The notes: generated from the letters alone by a model not told the origin. 64,000 nt of DNA from Amycolatopsis decaplanina DSM 44594 (GCF_000342005.1 NZ_AOHO01000077.1:124001-188000); one strand, 5' to 3'; numbered from the stretch's first letter, positions 24,392 through 33,618 are shown. Made by a program: numbers and translations.

Positions 24392-25753
24392 ATGGCTGTC
24401 GGCTTCCTGGACCGTTCCCGCATCGTCGCGTCACCGGGCTGGAGTCGCTGGCTGGTGCCACCTGCCGCGCTGGCCGTCCACCTGTCGATCGGGCAGGCGT
24501 ACGCGTGGAGCGTCTTCAAACCGCCGCTGGAGAAGACCCTCGGGCTCAGCGGCACGGAGAGCGCTCTGCCGTTCCAGCTCGGCATCGTGATGCTCGGGCT
24601 GTCGGCGGCGTTCGGCGGGACACTGGTCGAGCGCAACGGGCCGCGCTGGGCGATGTTCGTCTCGATGGTCTGCTTCAGTTCGGGCTTCCTGCTCTCCGCG
24701 CTCGGTGTGGCGACGTCGCAGTACTGGCTCGTCGTCCTCGGCTGGGGCGGGATCGGCGGCATCGGGCTCGGGATCGGCTACATCTCGCCGGTGTCGACGT
24801 TGATCAAGTGGTTCCCCGACCGGCCGGGGATGGCCACCGGGATCGCGATCATGGGCTTCGGCGGCGGCGCGCTGATCGCCTCTCCGTGGTCGTCGCAGAT
24901 GCTGGGCGGGGCGCCGTGGTCCATCGGGACGGTCGCGACGGCCTTCCTCGTGCACGGCCTGGTCTACGCGGTCTTCATGAGTCTCGGCATCCTGCTGGTG
25001 CGGGTTCCCGCCGACGGCTGGAAGCCGGCGGGCTGGGAGCCGAAGACCGACCACGGCAACGCGATGATCACCACCGCGAACGTGTCGGCGCGCAACGCCC
25101 TCAAGACACCGCAGTTCTGGCTCCTCTGGGTGGTCCTCTGCTTCAACGTGACGGCGGGCATCGGCATCCTGGAGAAGGCGTCGCCGATGATCGCGGACTT
25201 CTTCCGCGAGACCTCGGCCCCGGTCGGCACCGCCGCCGCGGCCGGGTTCGTCGCGTTGCTCTCGCTGACCAACATGCTCGGCAGGTTCGTTTGGTCGTCC
25301 ACTTCGGACTTGGTGGGACGCAAGAACATCTACCGCCTGTACCTCGGTGCCGGCGCCCTGCTTTACCTGGTGATCGCGCTGACCACCAACGCGTCGAAGC
25401 TCGTTTTCGTCTTGTGCGCCATGCTGATCCTTTCCTTCTACGGCGGCGGCTTCGCGACCGTGCCGGCGTACTTGAAGGACCTCTTCGGCACCTACCAGGT
25501 GGGAGCGATCCACGGCAGGCTGCTGACCGCGTGGTCGATGGCGGGGGTACTCGGGCCGCTCATCGTCAATGCCATCGCCGACAGCCAGAAGGCGGCGGGC
25601 AAGGTCGGCCCGGACCTCTACACGACGTCGCTGTTCATCATGATCGGCCTGCTCGTCGTCGGCTTCGTCGCCAACGAACTGGTTCGCCCGGTCAACCCGA
25701 AGTACCACGAGCCGGCGTCGTCCGGCGAGGCCGCGAGGAGTGAGGCCCGATGA
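24392..25753 (+). CDS. OFA-family MFS transporter (oxalate/formate antiporter-like)
   Basis: 453 residues, twelve predicted helices. OFA family features are the N-terminal 'HLSIGQAYAWSVFKPPL' helix and the long central loop with W-x-P. GGAGG stands before the ATG. It is divergent from fdhD with 115 nt between. Its stop overlaps the start of a 42-residue membrane protein (ATGA). Formate or oxalate is a plausible substrate given the neighbours, but OFA members also carry other anions. Confidence 0.88.
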   Translation: MAVGFLDRSRIVASPGWSRWLVPPAALAVHLSIGQAYAWSVFKPPLEKTLGLSGTESALPFQLGIVMLGLSAAFGGTLVERNGPRWAMFVSMVCFSSGFLLSALGVATSQYWLVVLGWGGIGGIGLGIGYISPVSTLIKWFPDRPGMATGIAIMGFGGGALIASPWSSQMLGGAPWSIGTVATAFLVHGLVYAVFMSLGILLVRVPADGWKPAGWEPKTDHGNAMITTANVSARNALKTPQFWLLWVVLCFNVTAGIGILEKASPMIADFFRETSAPVGTAAAAGFVALLSLTNMLGRFVWSSTSDLVGRKNIYRLYLGAGALLYLVIALTTNASKLVFVLCAMLILSFYGGGFATVPAYLKDLFGTYQVGAIHGRLLTAWSMAGVLGPLIVNAIADSQKAAGKVGPDLYTTSLFIMIGLLVVGFVANELVRPVNPKYHEPASSGEAARSEAR

Positions 25754-25878
25754 CCGAACAGGCTCCCGGACGCCGCCGCACCGGGCTGATGGTCTTCGCG
25801 TGGCTGTGGGTCGCGCTCCCGTTCGCCTACGGCGTCTACGAACTGTTCCGCAAGGTGGTCCAGCTCTTCGGCGGCTGA
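25750..25878 (+). CDS. MFS transporter small subunit (42-residue membrane peptide)
   Basis: The ATG overlaps the transporter stop as ATGA. The product has a basic head (G-R-R-R-T-G), one hydrophobic helix with two Trp residues (about 13-29), and a short tail Y-E-L-F-R-K-V-V-Q-L-F. Tiny proteins of this shape are known next to OFA-type transporters and are thought to be small subunits. Strict translational coupling supports that role here. Easily missed by gene finders because of its size. Confidence 0.75.
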   Translation: MTEQAPGRRRTGLMVFAWLWVALPFAYGVYELFRKVVQLFGG

Positions 25879-25891
25879 GTAAGGTCGGCTC

Positions 25892-26650
25892 GTGGGAGTT
25901 CTGGTGACCGGGGCGTCGCGCGGCATCGGCCGTGCGATCGCCCGCGCCTTCGCGGAAAAGGGCGACCGTGTCGCCGTCCACTACGCCTCGAAGCGGGAGG
26001 ACGCCGAGCGGACACTCGGCGATCTGCCCGGTTCCGGCCACGGGCTGGTCCAGGGAGACCTCTCGGATCCCGAGGTGGCGCGGCGGGTCGCCGACGAGGC
26101 CGAGGCACTGGTGGACGGTGTCGACGTCCTGGTGAACAACGCCGCCTTCGCGCCGTCCGCGGCGTCGGCCCATCCCGTCGCCGAAGTGTCCTATGAGGAC
26201 TGGCAGCGGGTCTGGCGGCGGATGCTCGACGTCAACGTGCTCGGCACGGCGAACGTGACCTACTGCGTGGCGCGGCACATGATCGAGCGCGGCACGCCCG
26301 GCCGCGTGGTCAACATCGGCTCGCGGGGCGCCTTCAAGGGCGAGCCCGAATTCCCGGCGTACGGCGCGAGCAAGGCCGCGCTGCACTCCCTCGGGCAGTC
26401 GCTCGCCGTCGCCCTCGCCCCGCACGGGATCGCGGTGACCTCGGTCGCGCCCGGTTTCACCGCGACGGACAGGGTCGCGCTCAAACTCGAAGGCGCGAGC
26501 GGTGAGGTCCTGCGCGGCGAGAGCCCGTTCGGCCGGGTCGGCACGCCGGAGGAGGTCGCGGCGGCGGTGCTCTACCTCGCTTCCGGCGAGGCCGCGTGGG
26601 CGTCCGGTGCGATCCTCGACCTGAACGGCGCGTCGCATCTGCGGATGTGA
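25892..26650 (+). CDS. SDR-family oxidoreductase
   Basis: 252 residues, classical short-chain dehydrogenase. T-G-A-S-R-G-I-G-R cofactor motif at residue ~6, N-N-A-A, catalytic Ser in N-I-G-S-R and Y-G-A-S-K. It ends with the D-L-N-G-A-S-H segment. The N-terminus suggests NADP(H). Substrate unknown. It starts 13 nt after the small transporter subunit and could belong to the same transcript. Confidence 0.9.
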   Translation: MGVLVTGASRGIGRAIARAFAEKGDRVAVHYASKREDAERTLGDLPGSGHGLVQGDLSDPEVARRVADEAEALVDGVDVLVNNAAFAPSAASAHPVAEVSYEDWQRVWRRMLDVNVLGTANVTYCVARHMIERGTPGRVVNIGSRGAFKGEPEFPAYGASKAALHSLGQSLAVALAPHGIAVTSVAPGFTATDRVALKLEGASGEVLRGESPFGRVGTPEEVAAAVLYLASGEAAWASGAILDLNGASHLRM

Positions 26651-26683
26651 ACTGGATCACCCATGCAGCAATGACGGCCTCCC

Positions 26684-28102
26684 GTGCGTCAAAGGATCGT
26701 GCACAAGCTGGGGAAGGTCCTGGTCGCCGCGCTCGCGGTGGCGGTGTTCGGCGGGACCGCGTACGGATACACGACGCTGGAGTCGCTCGACGGCATCACC
26801 CGCGAAGACGTGATCGAGGCACCGGACCCGGGGGAGCAGCCCGCTGACGGGTCGCTGGACATCCTGCTGGTCGGGCGCGATTCGCGGACCGACGAGCACG
26901 GCAACCCGCTGTCCCCGGAGATGCTGCGTGAGCTGCGCGTGGGCGCGAACGGCGACGACCTGACCGACACGCTCATCGTGCTCCGCATCCCCAACGGCCA
27001 GAAGGCGGTGAAGGCCTTCTCGATCCCGCGCGACTCCTGGGTCGCGGAGCCGGGGACGAAGGACAAGACCAAGATCAACGGGATCTTCGGTCACGCCAAG
27101 TTCGCTTCTGCCAGTGCGCAGCGCGCGGCGGGCAAGACCGACAAGGCGGAGATCGACAAGGTGGCGATCACGGCCGCGCGGAAGGCGACCTTGAAGGCGG
27201 TCGAGGACCTCACCGGCGTCAAGATCGATCACTTCGCCGAGGTCAACCTGCAGAGTTTCTACGACATCAGCAAGGCCGTCGGCGGGGTCGAAGTCTGCTT
27301 GAAACGGGACACCAAGGACATCAAGTCCGGCGCGAACTTCAAGGCGGGCAAGCAGACGATCCAGGGCGCCGACGCGCTGGCCTTCGTACGCCAGCGCGAG
27401 GATCTGCCTCGCAGCGACCTCGACCGCGTCCGCCGTCAGCAGGTGTTCCTCGCCGGGCTGGCGAAGCAGGTGCTCTCCGCGGGGACACTCGCCAATCCGG
27501 GCCGCCTCTCCGAACTGATCGACGCGGTGAAACGTTCGGTCGTGCTCGACGGCTCGTGGAACCTGCTCGACTTCGTCCGGCAGATGCAGGGCGTCACCGG
27601 TGGCGGCATCGCCTTCGACACGATCCCGGTGGTCAACCCCGACTACCGCTACAACCCCCGGCAACCGACCGCGACCGCCGTGCAGGTGGACCCCGCCCAG
27701 GTGAAGGCATTCGCCGCGTCCCTGATCGGTGCCCAGCCCACGACACCGCAGGCGCCCGCCGGTCCCAAGGTCGACGTCGTCAACGCGAGCGGCAAGGACG
27801 GTCTCGCCGCCCGCGTCTCGGATCTTCTGGCGGAGAAGGGATTCGGCAAGGGCGACACGACGGCCGAGACCGGACGGCGGACATCCGTCGTCCGGTTCAG
27901 CGACGCGTCCGGGCCCGCGACCGAGATCGCGAAGCTGCTCGGTGGGCTGGAAACCCAGAAGGCCGATTCCGTCGCGGCGGGCCATGTACAGGTCGTCCTC
28001 GGACAGGTCTACAAGGGACCGGGCGTGTCCGCGGGCGGCGGGGCGGCCGGGGTCCGGGCCGATCAGCCCATCACCTCCGACGACACCGGATGCATCAACT
28101 GA
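26684..28102 (+). CDS. LytR-CpsA-Psr (LCP) family protein with LytR_C domain
   Basis: 472 residues. One N-terminal membrane anchor (~10-28). LCP catalytic domain with L-L-V-G-R-D-S-R (~60), S-I-P-R-D-S-W (~125) and the late D-L-x-R-V-R-R-Q-Q segment. The LytR_C domain spans about 360-450. LCP enzymes attach arabinogalactan, teichoic or other polymers to peptidoglycan from polyprenyl-pyrophosphate carriers. GTG start. It is 33 nt downstream of the SDR gene. Confidence 0.92.
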   Translation: MRQRIVHKLGKVLVAALAVAVFGGTAYGYTTLESLDGITREDVIEAPDPGEQPADGSLDILLVGRDSRTDEHGNPLSPEMLRELRVGANGDDLTDTLIVLRIPNGQKAVKAFSIPRDSWVAEPGTKDKTKINGIFGHAKFASASAQRAAGKTDKAEIDKVAITAARKATLKAVEDLTGVKIDHFAEVNLQSFYDISKAVGGVEVCLKRDTKDIKSGANFKAGKQTIQGADALAFVRQREDLPRSDLDRVRRQQVFLAGLAKQVLSAGTLANPGRLSELIDAVKRSVVLDGSWNLLDFVRQMQGVTGGGIAFDTIPVVNPDYRYNPRQPTATAVQVDPAQVKAFAASLIGAQPTTPQAPAGPKVDVVNASGKDGLAARVSDLLAEKGFGKGDTTAETGRRTSVVRFSDASGPATEIAKLLGGLETQKADSVAAGHVQVVLGQVYKGPGVSAGGGAAGVRADQPITSDDTGCIN

Positions 28103-28161
28103 GCCGGGCCTGCGGTTCCGCGAGTGCGGGATCAAGGTGTTCCAGGATGACTCCGGGCAGC

Positions 28162-29727
28162 CTAAGGCGCGGTCAGCGTGCCCGAAGCCTCGATCACCTC
28201 CGGCGCGGGGCCGTCCGGACGCAGCCTGCGGCGCAGCCGCACGATCTCCGCGAGCGGGGCCCCGCCGGTGATCTCGATCGCGGCCAGCGAAGGCAGCGTG
28301 ACACCGGCGTCCAGCAGCCGCCGGACCTGTCCGTCGTCCAGGGTGAGCACCCGCAGTGAGGGCAGTTCGCCGACGCGTTCCAGCTCGGGCACGTCGAGCC
28401 CGGCCAGACCCAGCCTGATCAGACCGGGTAGTCCGGTCAAGGGGCCGAAGTCGATCGGATGCGTCACCCCGGCGAGCGAAAGGCTCCACAGGGTGGGGTG
28501 CCCGGCGAGCCCGGTGAGATCCACCTTCGAGGTCTCGATGGCCGCCGCTTCGAGCACCGGGAACCCGGAGAGGTCCGCGACGACGGACTCGGCGCGGTTG
28601 ACCCGCAGATGACGCAGCGACGACAGCGGGTTCAGAATCGCCAGATCCACCGAACCCGGGTCGTTGAGGTACAGCTCCTGGACGAGTTCCGGATCGTCGA
28701 CGTCGCCGAGGTCCGTCGTCTCGGTCAGCACCTGATCGTGGCCGCGGGCGGGCTCGTCGTGGAAGGCCGCGCCGGCGATCAGATACGGCGACTCCGGCTC
28801 GTCATTGTCGTACTCGCCCGCCTTCAACGCGCGGATGACTTCTTCCATCATCTCGGTGATCGAGGCCGCGACGTACCGGATGGGACCCCAGACGTTCCGC
28901 CCGTATTCGAGAATCTGGCCGCTCGTGCCCTTTTCGGTCGGATCGAGGTCCACGGCGAGGAAGTCGCCGGCGTGATCACTGCCGAAGGTGATCCACCAAT
29001 CGTTACGGGACAAGCGTTTCACCCGGCCGGCCGGCTGGGTCTCGAAGACCACGCCCTCTTTATGAACGGGGTCTTCCCAGCCGTAGGAACCGGGAACGCC
29101 GTCGAGGTAGCTCTCGACGAGCAGGGGGAGCGGATCGTGGGCGTACCGGCCCAGAAGCCCGGATTCGTTGTCCCAGCCCGTCACCCGGAACAGCGCGCGA
29201 AGGTCCTCGGGCAGCCGTGCGCCGATCCGTTCTTCGGCCTCGGCGAGCTCGGCCTCGGTGTGACCGGGCTTCCAGTCCGGCGCGTGGCCCTTGATCTTTT
29301 CGTACAGCCCGGCGAATTCCGCGGCGAGGGTGGTGATCCGCGCGAGCACGGCCGGGTCGGTCGGCGCACCGGTCGGCCGGGACCGCACGGGCAGCGGGAG
29401 ACCGGGCAGCGGATGCCCCGGATAGCGGAAGCCGTCGTCGAACACGAGCCAGGCAGGGGACGTGGTGCCGACGTCCGGCGTCGCGATGAAGGCGTACTCC
29501 CCGGTGTGGCTCAGCCGGACCTCGTAGATCGACGGGGGCGAGGGCAGGAACAAGTCCGCCAGCGCCGTCATGTCGGGATGCAGGTACCGGCCGCTCATCG
29601 TCTCCGCTTGGATGGAGAGCCCGCCGCCGGTGTTGTGGATCCGCAGCACCGCGCTCGTGAATTCGACCGAACGGGTGCTGTCCCGCAGCAGGCGTGCCAT
29701 CTCGCGGCCGATGTCCCCAGGGTTCAT
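28162..29727 (-). CDS. SMI1/KNR4 (SUKH) family protein with leucine-rich repeat tail
   Basis: 521 residues, no signal peptide. Residues ~1-110 form an N-terminal domain I cannot name. Residues ~150-300 have the SUKH pattern (E-A-E-x-R-I-G-A-R-L-P-E-D-L-R-A-L-F, then W-I-x-F-G-S-D-H-A-G-D). The C-terminal ~170 residues contain irregular leucine-rich units (L-R-H-L-R-V-N, L-W-S-L-S-L-A-G, L-I-R-L-G-L-A-G). SUKH proteins are often immunity proteins of toxin systems, but no toxin gene adjoins this one. A housekeeping scaffold role is equally possible. Confidence 0.8.
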   Translation of the reverse strand: MNPGDIGREMARLLRDSTRSVEFTSAVLRIHNTGGGLSIQAETMSGRYLHPDMTALADLFLPSPPSIYEVRLSHTGEYAFIATPDVGTTSPAWLVFDDGFRYPGHPLPGLPLPVRSRPTGAPTDPAVLARITTLAAEFAGLYEKIKGHAPDWKPGHTEAELAEAEERIGARLPEDLRALFRVTGWDNESGLLGRYAHDPLPLLVESYLDGVPGSYGWEDPVHKEGVVFETQPAGRVKRLSRNDWWITFGSDHAGDFLAVDLDPTEKGTSGQILEYGRNVWGPIRYVAASITEMMEEVIRALKAGEYDNDEPESPYLIAGAAFHDEPARGHDQVLTETTDLGDVDDPELVQELYLNDPGSVDLAILNPLSSLRHLRVNRAESVVADLSGFPVLEAAAIETSKVDLTGLAGHPTLWSLSLAGVTHPIDFGPLTGLPGLIRLGLAGLDVPELERVGELPSLRVLTLDDGQVRRLLDAGVTLPSLAAIEITGGAPLAEIVRLRRRLRPDGPAPEVIEASGTLTAP

Positions 29728-29765
29728 GGGCGCAGGACACTAGCGGGAGAGTCCGACAGAACAGG

Positions 29766-32072
29766 TCAGGTCACCGGCTCCAGCCGCACCACGACCGCCT
29801 TCGACACCGGCGTGTTCGACTTGTCCGCCACCGAATCCAGCGGCACCAGGGCGTTCGCCTCGGGGAAGTACGCGGCCGCACAGCCGCGCGCCGTCGGATA
29901 GGAGACCACCCGGAACCGCGGGGCCCGGCGGTCGCCGTCCCGCCATTCCGAGACCAGGTCGACCATCACGCCGTCGGACAGCCCGAGCGAAACCAGGTCC
30001 TCGGGGTTGACCAGCACCACGCGCCGCGCGTCCTCGATCCCTCGGTAACGGTCGGAAAGGCCGTAGATCGTGGTGTTGTACTGGTCGTGGCTGCGCATCG
30101 TCTGCAGCAGCAGCCTGCCTTCGGGCACCGCGGGGTACTCGAGCTCGGAGACGGTGAAGTTCGCCTTGCCGTTGGCGGTTCCGTTGAACTGCCGCGAGTC
30201 GCGCGGCGCGTGCGGCAGGACGAACCCGTCCGGCTCGCGCACCCGGGCGTTGTAGTCGTGGCAGCCGGGGACGACACGGGCGATCCGGTCGCGGACGAGG
30301 TCGTAGTCGGCGTGGAAATCCCGCCACGGCACGGCGTGCCCGGCACCGAGCAGGGCTTCCGCGAGATGGCAGATGATCGCGACCTCGGAGAGCAGATGCT
30401 CACTGGCCGGGGCCAGCCTGCCGCGTGAGGTGTGCACCTGGGACATCGAGTCCTCGACGGTGACGAACTGCTCGCCGCTCGCCTGGACGTCGCGTTCCGT
30501 GCGGCCGAGGGTGGGCAGGATCAGCGCGGTCCTGCCGGGGACGACGTGCGAGCGGTTGAGCTTCGTCGACACGTGCGCGGTCAACGAGCACGACTTGAGC
30601 GCCTTCTCGGTCAGCTCCGTGTCCGGCGTGGCGGAGGCGAAGTTGCCGCCGACGGCGAAGAAGACCTTGCCCTTGCCGTCCCGCATCGCGCGGATCGCGG
30701 CGACGGTGTCGTAGCCGTGCTGTCGCGGCACCTTGATGCCGAACTCCGCGTCGAGGTCGTCCATGAAGGACTCCGGCATCTTCTCCCAGATGCCCATCGT
30801 CCGGTCGCCCTGGACATTGGAGTGCCCGCGAACCGGGCACAGGCCCGCGCCCGGTTCGCCGATCATGCCGCGCACCAGCGCCAGGTTCGCGATCTCGGAG
30901 ATGGTCTGCACCGCGTGCTTGTGCTGGGTCAGGCCCATCGCCCAGCAGTAGATGGTCCGCTTCGACGTCGCGATCATCCGTGCCAGCCGCTCGATCTGCT
31001 CACGCGGCAATCCGGTCGCGGCGCCGACCTCGGTCCAGTCGATCTCCCGCAGATGCCTCGCGTAGTCCTCGAACCCTTCGGTGGAGGACTCGACGAACGC
31101 GCGGTCGACGATCGTTCCGGGAGTCTCCTGCTCCCACCGCAGCAGAAGATGGCCGATCGCCTGGAACAGCGCGAGGTCGCCGCCGAGCCGGATCTGCGCG
31201 AACTCGTCGGCCAGCGGGGTCCCCTTGCCGACCACGCCGCGGACGTTCTGCGGGTTCTTGAACCGCATCAGGCCGGCTTCGGGCAGCGGGTTGACCGCCA
31301 CGATCTTCGCGCCGTTGCCCTTGGCCTCCTCCAGCGCGGACAGCATGCGCGGATGGTTGGTGCCGGGGTTCTGGCCGACCACCACGATCAGGTCCGCCTT
31401 GTGGATGTCCGCGAGCGACACCGAGCCCTTGCCGATCCCGGTCGTGGCCGCGAGCGCCGCGCCGGAGGACTCGTGGCACATGTTGGAGCAGTCCGGAAGA
31501 TTGTTGGTGCCGTAGGAACGCACGAGCAACTGGTAGAGGAACGCGGCCTCGTTGCTGGTGCGGCCGGAGGTGTAGAAGATCGCCTCGTTCGGGTCCTGCA
31601 GCGCGCGAAGCTCGTCCGCGACCAGGGTGAACGCGTCGTCCCAGGAGATCGGTTCGTAGTGCGAAGCCCCTTCGCGCAGCACGAACGGCTCGGTGATGCG
31701 GCCCTGCTGGCCGAGCCAGAAATCCGTCTTCTCCGCCAGCTCTCGAATGGAGTGCGTGGCGAAGAACTCGCGGCCGACCCGGCGCTTCGTCGCCTCCTCG
31801 GCGACGGCCTTCGCGCCGTTCTCGCAGAACTCCGCGAGCTTGCGGTGCTCGCCGTCGACCTCGCGCGGCTCCGGCCAGGCACAACCGGGACAGTCGAAGC
31901 CGTCGCGCTGGTTCAGCAGGCGCAGCGTCTTCACCGTGCGCGCGGCACCCATCTGCTCCATGCCGCGCATCAGGGAGACGGCGACCCCGGGGATCCCGGC
32001 CGCCCAGCTCTTCGGTTTCCCGACCTCGAGCTGTGTCTCGTCAACGTCGTTCGCGGGTGCTTCGCGGGTCAT
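29766..32072 (-). CDS. fdhF: FdhF/YdeP family molybdopterin oxidoreductase
   Basis: 768 residues. The C-P-G-C motif near residue 62 marks the YdeP/FdhF-type variant lacking a classical [4Fe-4S] C-x2-C-x3-C start. Molybdopterin-binding blocks follow (Y-T-S-G-R-T-S-N-E, V-V-G-Q-N-P-G-T-N-H-P-R). The C-terminal beta-barrel holds H-D-Q-Y-N-T-T. The role in formate metabolism is the usual annotation but unproven for this subgroup. ATG 32072 is chosen; an in-frame extension upstream would read through palindrome copy 2. FdhD, 5 kb away, would be its cofactor-sulfuration partner. Confidence 0.88.
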   Translation of the reverse strand: MTREAPANDVDETQLEVGKPKSWAAGIPGVAVSLMRGMEQMGAARTVKTLRLLNQRDGFDCPGCAWPEPREVDGEHRKLAEFCENGAKAVAEEATKRRVGREFFATHSIRELAEKTDFWLGQQGRITEPFVLREGASHYEPISWDDAFTLVADELRALQDPNEAIFYTSGRTSNEAAFLYQLLVRSYGTNNLPDCSNMCHESSGAALAATTGIGKGSVSLADIHKADLIVVVGQNPGTNHPRMLSALEEAKGNGAKIVAVNPLPEAGLMRFKNPQNVRGVVGKGTPLADEFAQIRLGGDLALFQAIGHLLLRWEQETPGTIVDRAFVESSTEGFEDYARHLREIDWTEVGAATGLPREQIERLARMIATSKRTIYCWAMGLTQHKHAVQTISEIANLALVRGMIGEPGAGLCPVRGHSNVQGDRTMGIWEKMPESFMDDLDAEFGIKVPRQHGYDTVAAIRAMRDGKGKVFFAVGGNFASATPDTELTEKALKSCSLTAHVSTKLNRSHVVPGRTALILPTLGRTERDVQASGEQFVTVEDSMSQVHTSRGRLAPASEHLLSEVAIICHLAEALLGAGHAVPWRDFHADYDLVRDRIARVVPGCHDYNARVREPDGFVLPHAPRDSRQFNGTANGKANFTVSELEYPAVPEGRLLLQTMRSHDQYNTTIYGLSDRYRGIEDARRVVLVNPEDLVSLGLSDGVMVDLVSEWRDGDRRAPRFRVVSYPTARGCAAAYFPEANALVPLDSVADKSNTPVSKAVVVRLEPVT

Positions 32073-32120
32073 GGCCCCATCGTGCGCCTTGCCGCTTCCG
32101 CGCGCGACCGAGGGGTGGCT

Positions 32121-32172
32121 CACCTCGTGAGTGGTAAGGACGGTTAGAACCGTCCTTACCACTCACGAGGTG
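32121..32172. repeat. Dispersed palindrome, copy 2 (25-bp perfect arms)
   Basis: Arms 32121-32145 and 32148-32172 around a central AG. Core arm GTGAGTGGTAAGGACGG. It ends 1 nt before the stop codon of the gene at 32174 and lies upstream of fdhF. Confidence 0.9.
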
Positions 32173-32173
32173 G

Positions 32174-32500
32174 TCAGGCGTCGGTGACGAGCCGGGTGAT
32201 CTGCGACTCGTCCAACGGGAACCAGGGTGTCTCGTTCACGCCGCGCTCCTGCACCGCGTTCACCGTCACCGCGGCCACGACCAGCACGATCAGCCCGACG
32301 ATCGCGGCGATCCCCGGCCACCGGCTCGAACCCGGCGAGCGGTAGCCGCCACCGGAGGCCGCGGCCGCCTTGCGCTGCTTGCGGCGCTTCTTCTTGAGCT
32401 CCTTCTTCGCACCCAGCCAGGCGTCCAGTTCGGCGTGCTTCTGCCAGTTCGGGTCGACCAGGTCCGGATGGGTCTCGATCCGCCGGTCCTCTTCGTCCAT
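32174..32500 (-). CDS. Single-pass membrane protein with ETHPDL motif (short paralogue)
   Basis: 108 residues. A cytoplasmic head of about 60 residues begins with a block E-T-H-P-D-L-x-D-P-x-W-x-K and then G-A-K-K-E-L followed by a run of Lys/Arg. One transmembrane helix (~63-82) and a short outer tail follow. The head is clearly homologous to that of the next gene upstream. I do not know the family. It lies 29 nt after that gene in the same direction, so they are probably cotranscribed. Confidence 0.7.
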   Translation of the reverse strand: MDEEDRRIETHPDLVDPNWQKHAELDAWLGAKKELKKKRRKQRKAAAASGGGYRSPGSSRWPGIAAIVGLIVLVVAAVTVNAVQERGVNETPWFPLDESQITRLVTDA

Positions 32501-32529
32501 CTCGGTCCTCTTCCCCAGGGTTCGGCCGA

Positions 32530-33510
32530 CTACCTGCAGGTGTCCCTCGTCGGCAGGGGTTTCGTCGGGTCGTAGGTGGCGGCTTCGTCGCCATCGGGCA
32601 CGCCGTAGCCGGGTCCGCTCTTGTCAGCGTACTGGGGCGCGAGGACGCCGGTCTTGATCGCGTCACAGGCCATACGTGAGGTGAAGCCCGCGCTGTCGCC
32701 GAAGCTGAGCCCGGCGTCGGCCTTCGCGAACGGCGGCGCTTTGCGGATCACGTAGTCCTGCTCGTCGCGGACGAACGGGACGATGTCCGATGGCGACTTG
32801 GCCTCGCTCGGACGGGCGTCGAAGGCGTAAGCGGTCGCGTAGCTCGCGTGGATGATCAGCTCACCTTCGCGGCCGGGCTTCGCCGTCAGAGAGCCCGTCA
32901 TGCGCGGAGGCTGCGGTAGCAGCCGGTTCGGCCCGATGAGGGTCAGATACTTGCCCTTCTCGACGGTGGGCGCGCTCGTGAGCGTCGGTTCGAGCCGGGC
33001 GCGCTCGTTCGGGGTCAGCAGGGCGAGCAGTTCCGAGCCGTCGTGGTCCTGCAGTGCCCGGGAACCGAGCCGTGTGGCCGCGATGGCCTCCGTCACCTTG
33101 CGATACGCCGCGTCGACCTCCACCGCGGTGAAGCCGCCGATGTCCTGACCCGGCGGCACGGTGATCCCGGCGATCCCTTCGGCCCAGGTCGCGGCGGGAG
33201 TGCGGTCGTACGGCCGGGTGAGGTCGACCCCGGTGCGCACCGGAGCCGCTTTCGGGGGCTGCCCGGCGTCGGGGACGCTGCTTCCTCGCATCTGCTGCAC
33301 GACGATCGCCGCGGCTCCGAGCAAGCCCACGGTCAAGACCAGAAACAGGACCACGATGAGCCTCCGGGACATCCGGAAACGGCGGCGCGGCCGCTGCTTC
33401 CGCCGCCGTTTGAGGTCCTTCTTCGCGCCGAGCCGAGCGTCGCGTTCGGCGCGCTTGCGCCAGTCCGGATCCAGCAGGTCCGGATGCGTCTCCAATCGCG
33501 AGTCTTCCAA
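32530..33510 (-). CDS. Single-pass membrane protein with ETHPDL motif (long paralogue)
   Basis: 326 residues from a TTG start preceded by GGGGAGGG. The head shares the block E-T-H-P-D-L-x-D-P-x-W-x-K-x-A-E with the next gene, then G-A-K-K-D-L and a basic run. One membrane helix lies at ~50-72. An extracellular domain of about 250 residues follows, with a cysteine pair near the end (M-A-C-D and D-T-C-R-end) that could form a disulfide. Function unknown. The gene is divergent from valS across about 110 nt. Confidence 0.75.
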   Translation of the reverse strand: MEDSRLETHPDLLDPDWRKRAERDARLGAKKDLKRRRKQRPRRRFRMSRRLIVVLFLVLTVGLLGAAAIVVQQMRGSSVPDAGQPPKAAPVRTGVDLTRPYDRTPAATWAEGIAGITVPPGQDIGGFTAVEVDAAYRKVTEAIAATRLGSRALQDHDGSELLALLTPNERARLEPTLTSAPTVEKGKYLTLIGPNRLLPQPPRMTGSLTAKPGREGELIIHASYATAYAFDARPSEAKSPSDIVPFVRDEQDYVIRKAPPFAKADAGLSFGDSAGFTSRMACDAIKTGVLAPQYADKSGPGYGVPDGDEAATYDPTKPLPTRDTCR

Positions 33511-33604
33511 GAACCCCGTCCCTCCCCAGTACGTGACGACATCCCCTCAGCGGCTGGGAACGGCGGGCGTTACGGCCGGTGAGGAACTCGGTAGAGGGGG
33601 TTCG

Positions 33605-33610
33605 TAGACT
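33605..33610 (+). promoter_or_regulatory. -10 element TAGACT for valS, near-leaderless start
   Basis: TAGACT ends 8 nt before the GTG at 33619, leaving almost no 5' leader and no ribosome-binding site. It supports GTG 33619 over TTG 33610. Confidence 0.5.
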
Positions 33611-33618
33611 TGTCAACT

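Noticed and set aside
32073..32162. Longer N-terminus of the FdhF-like protein reading through palindrome copy 2
   Set aside because: The extension is made almost entirely of repeat sequence and lacks a ribosome-binding site; ATG 32072 gives the family-typical start.
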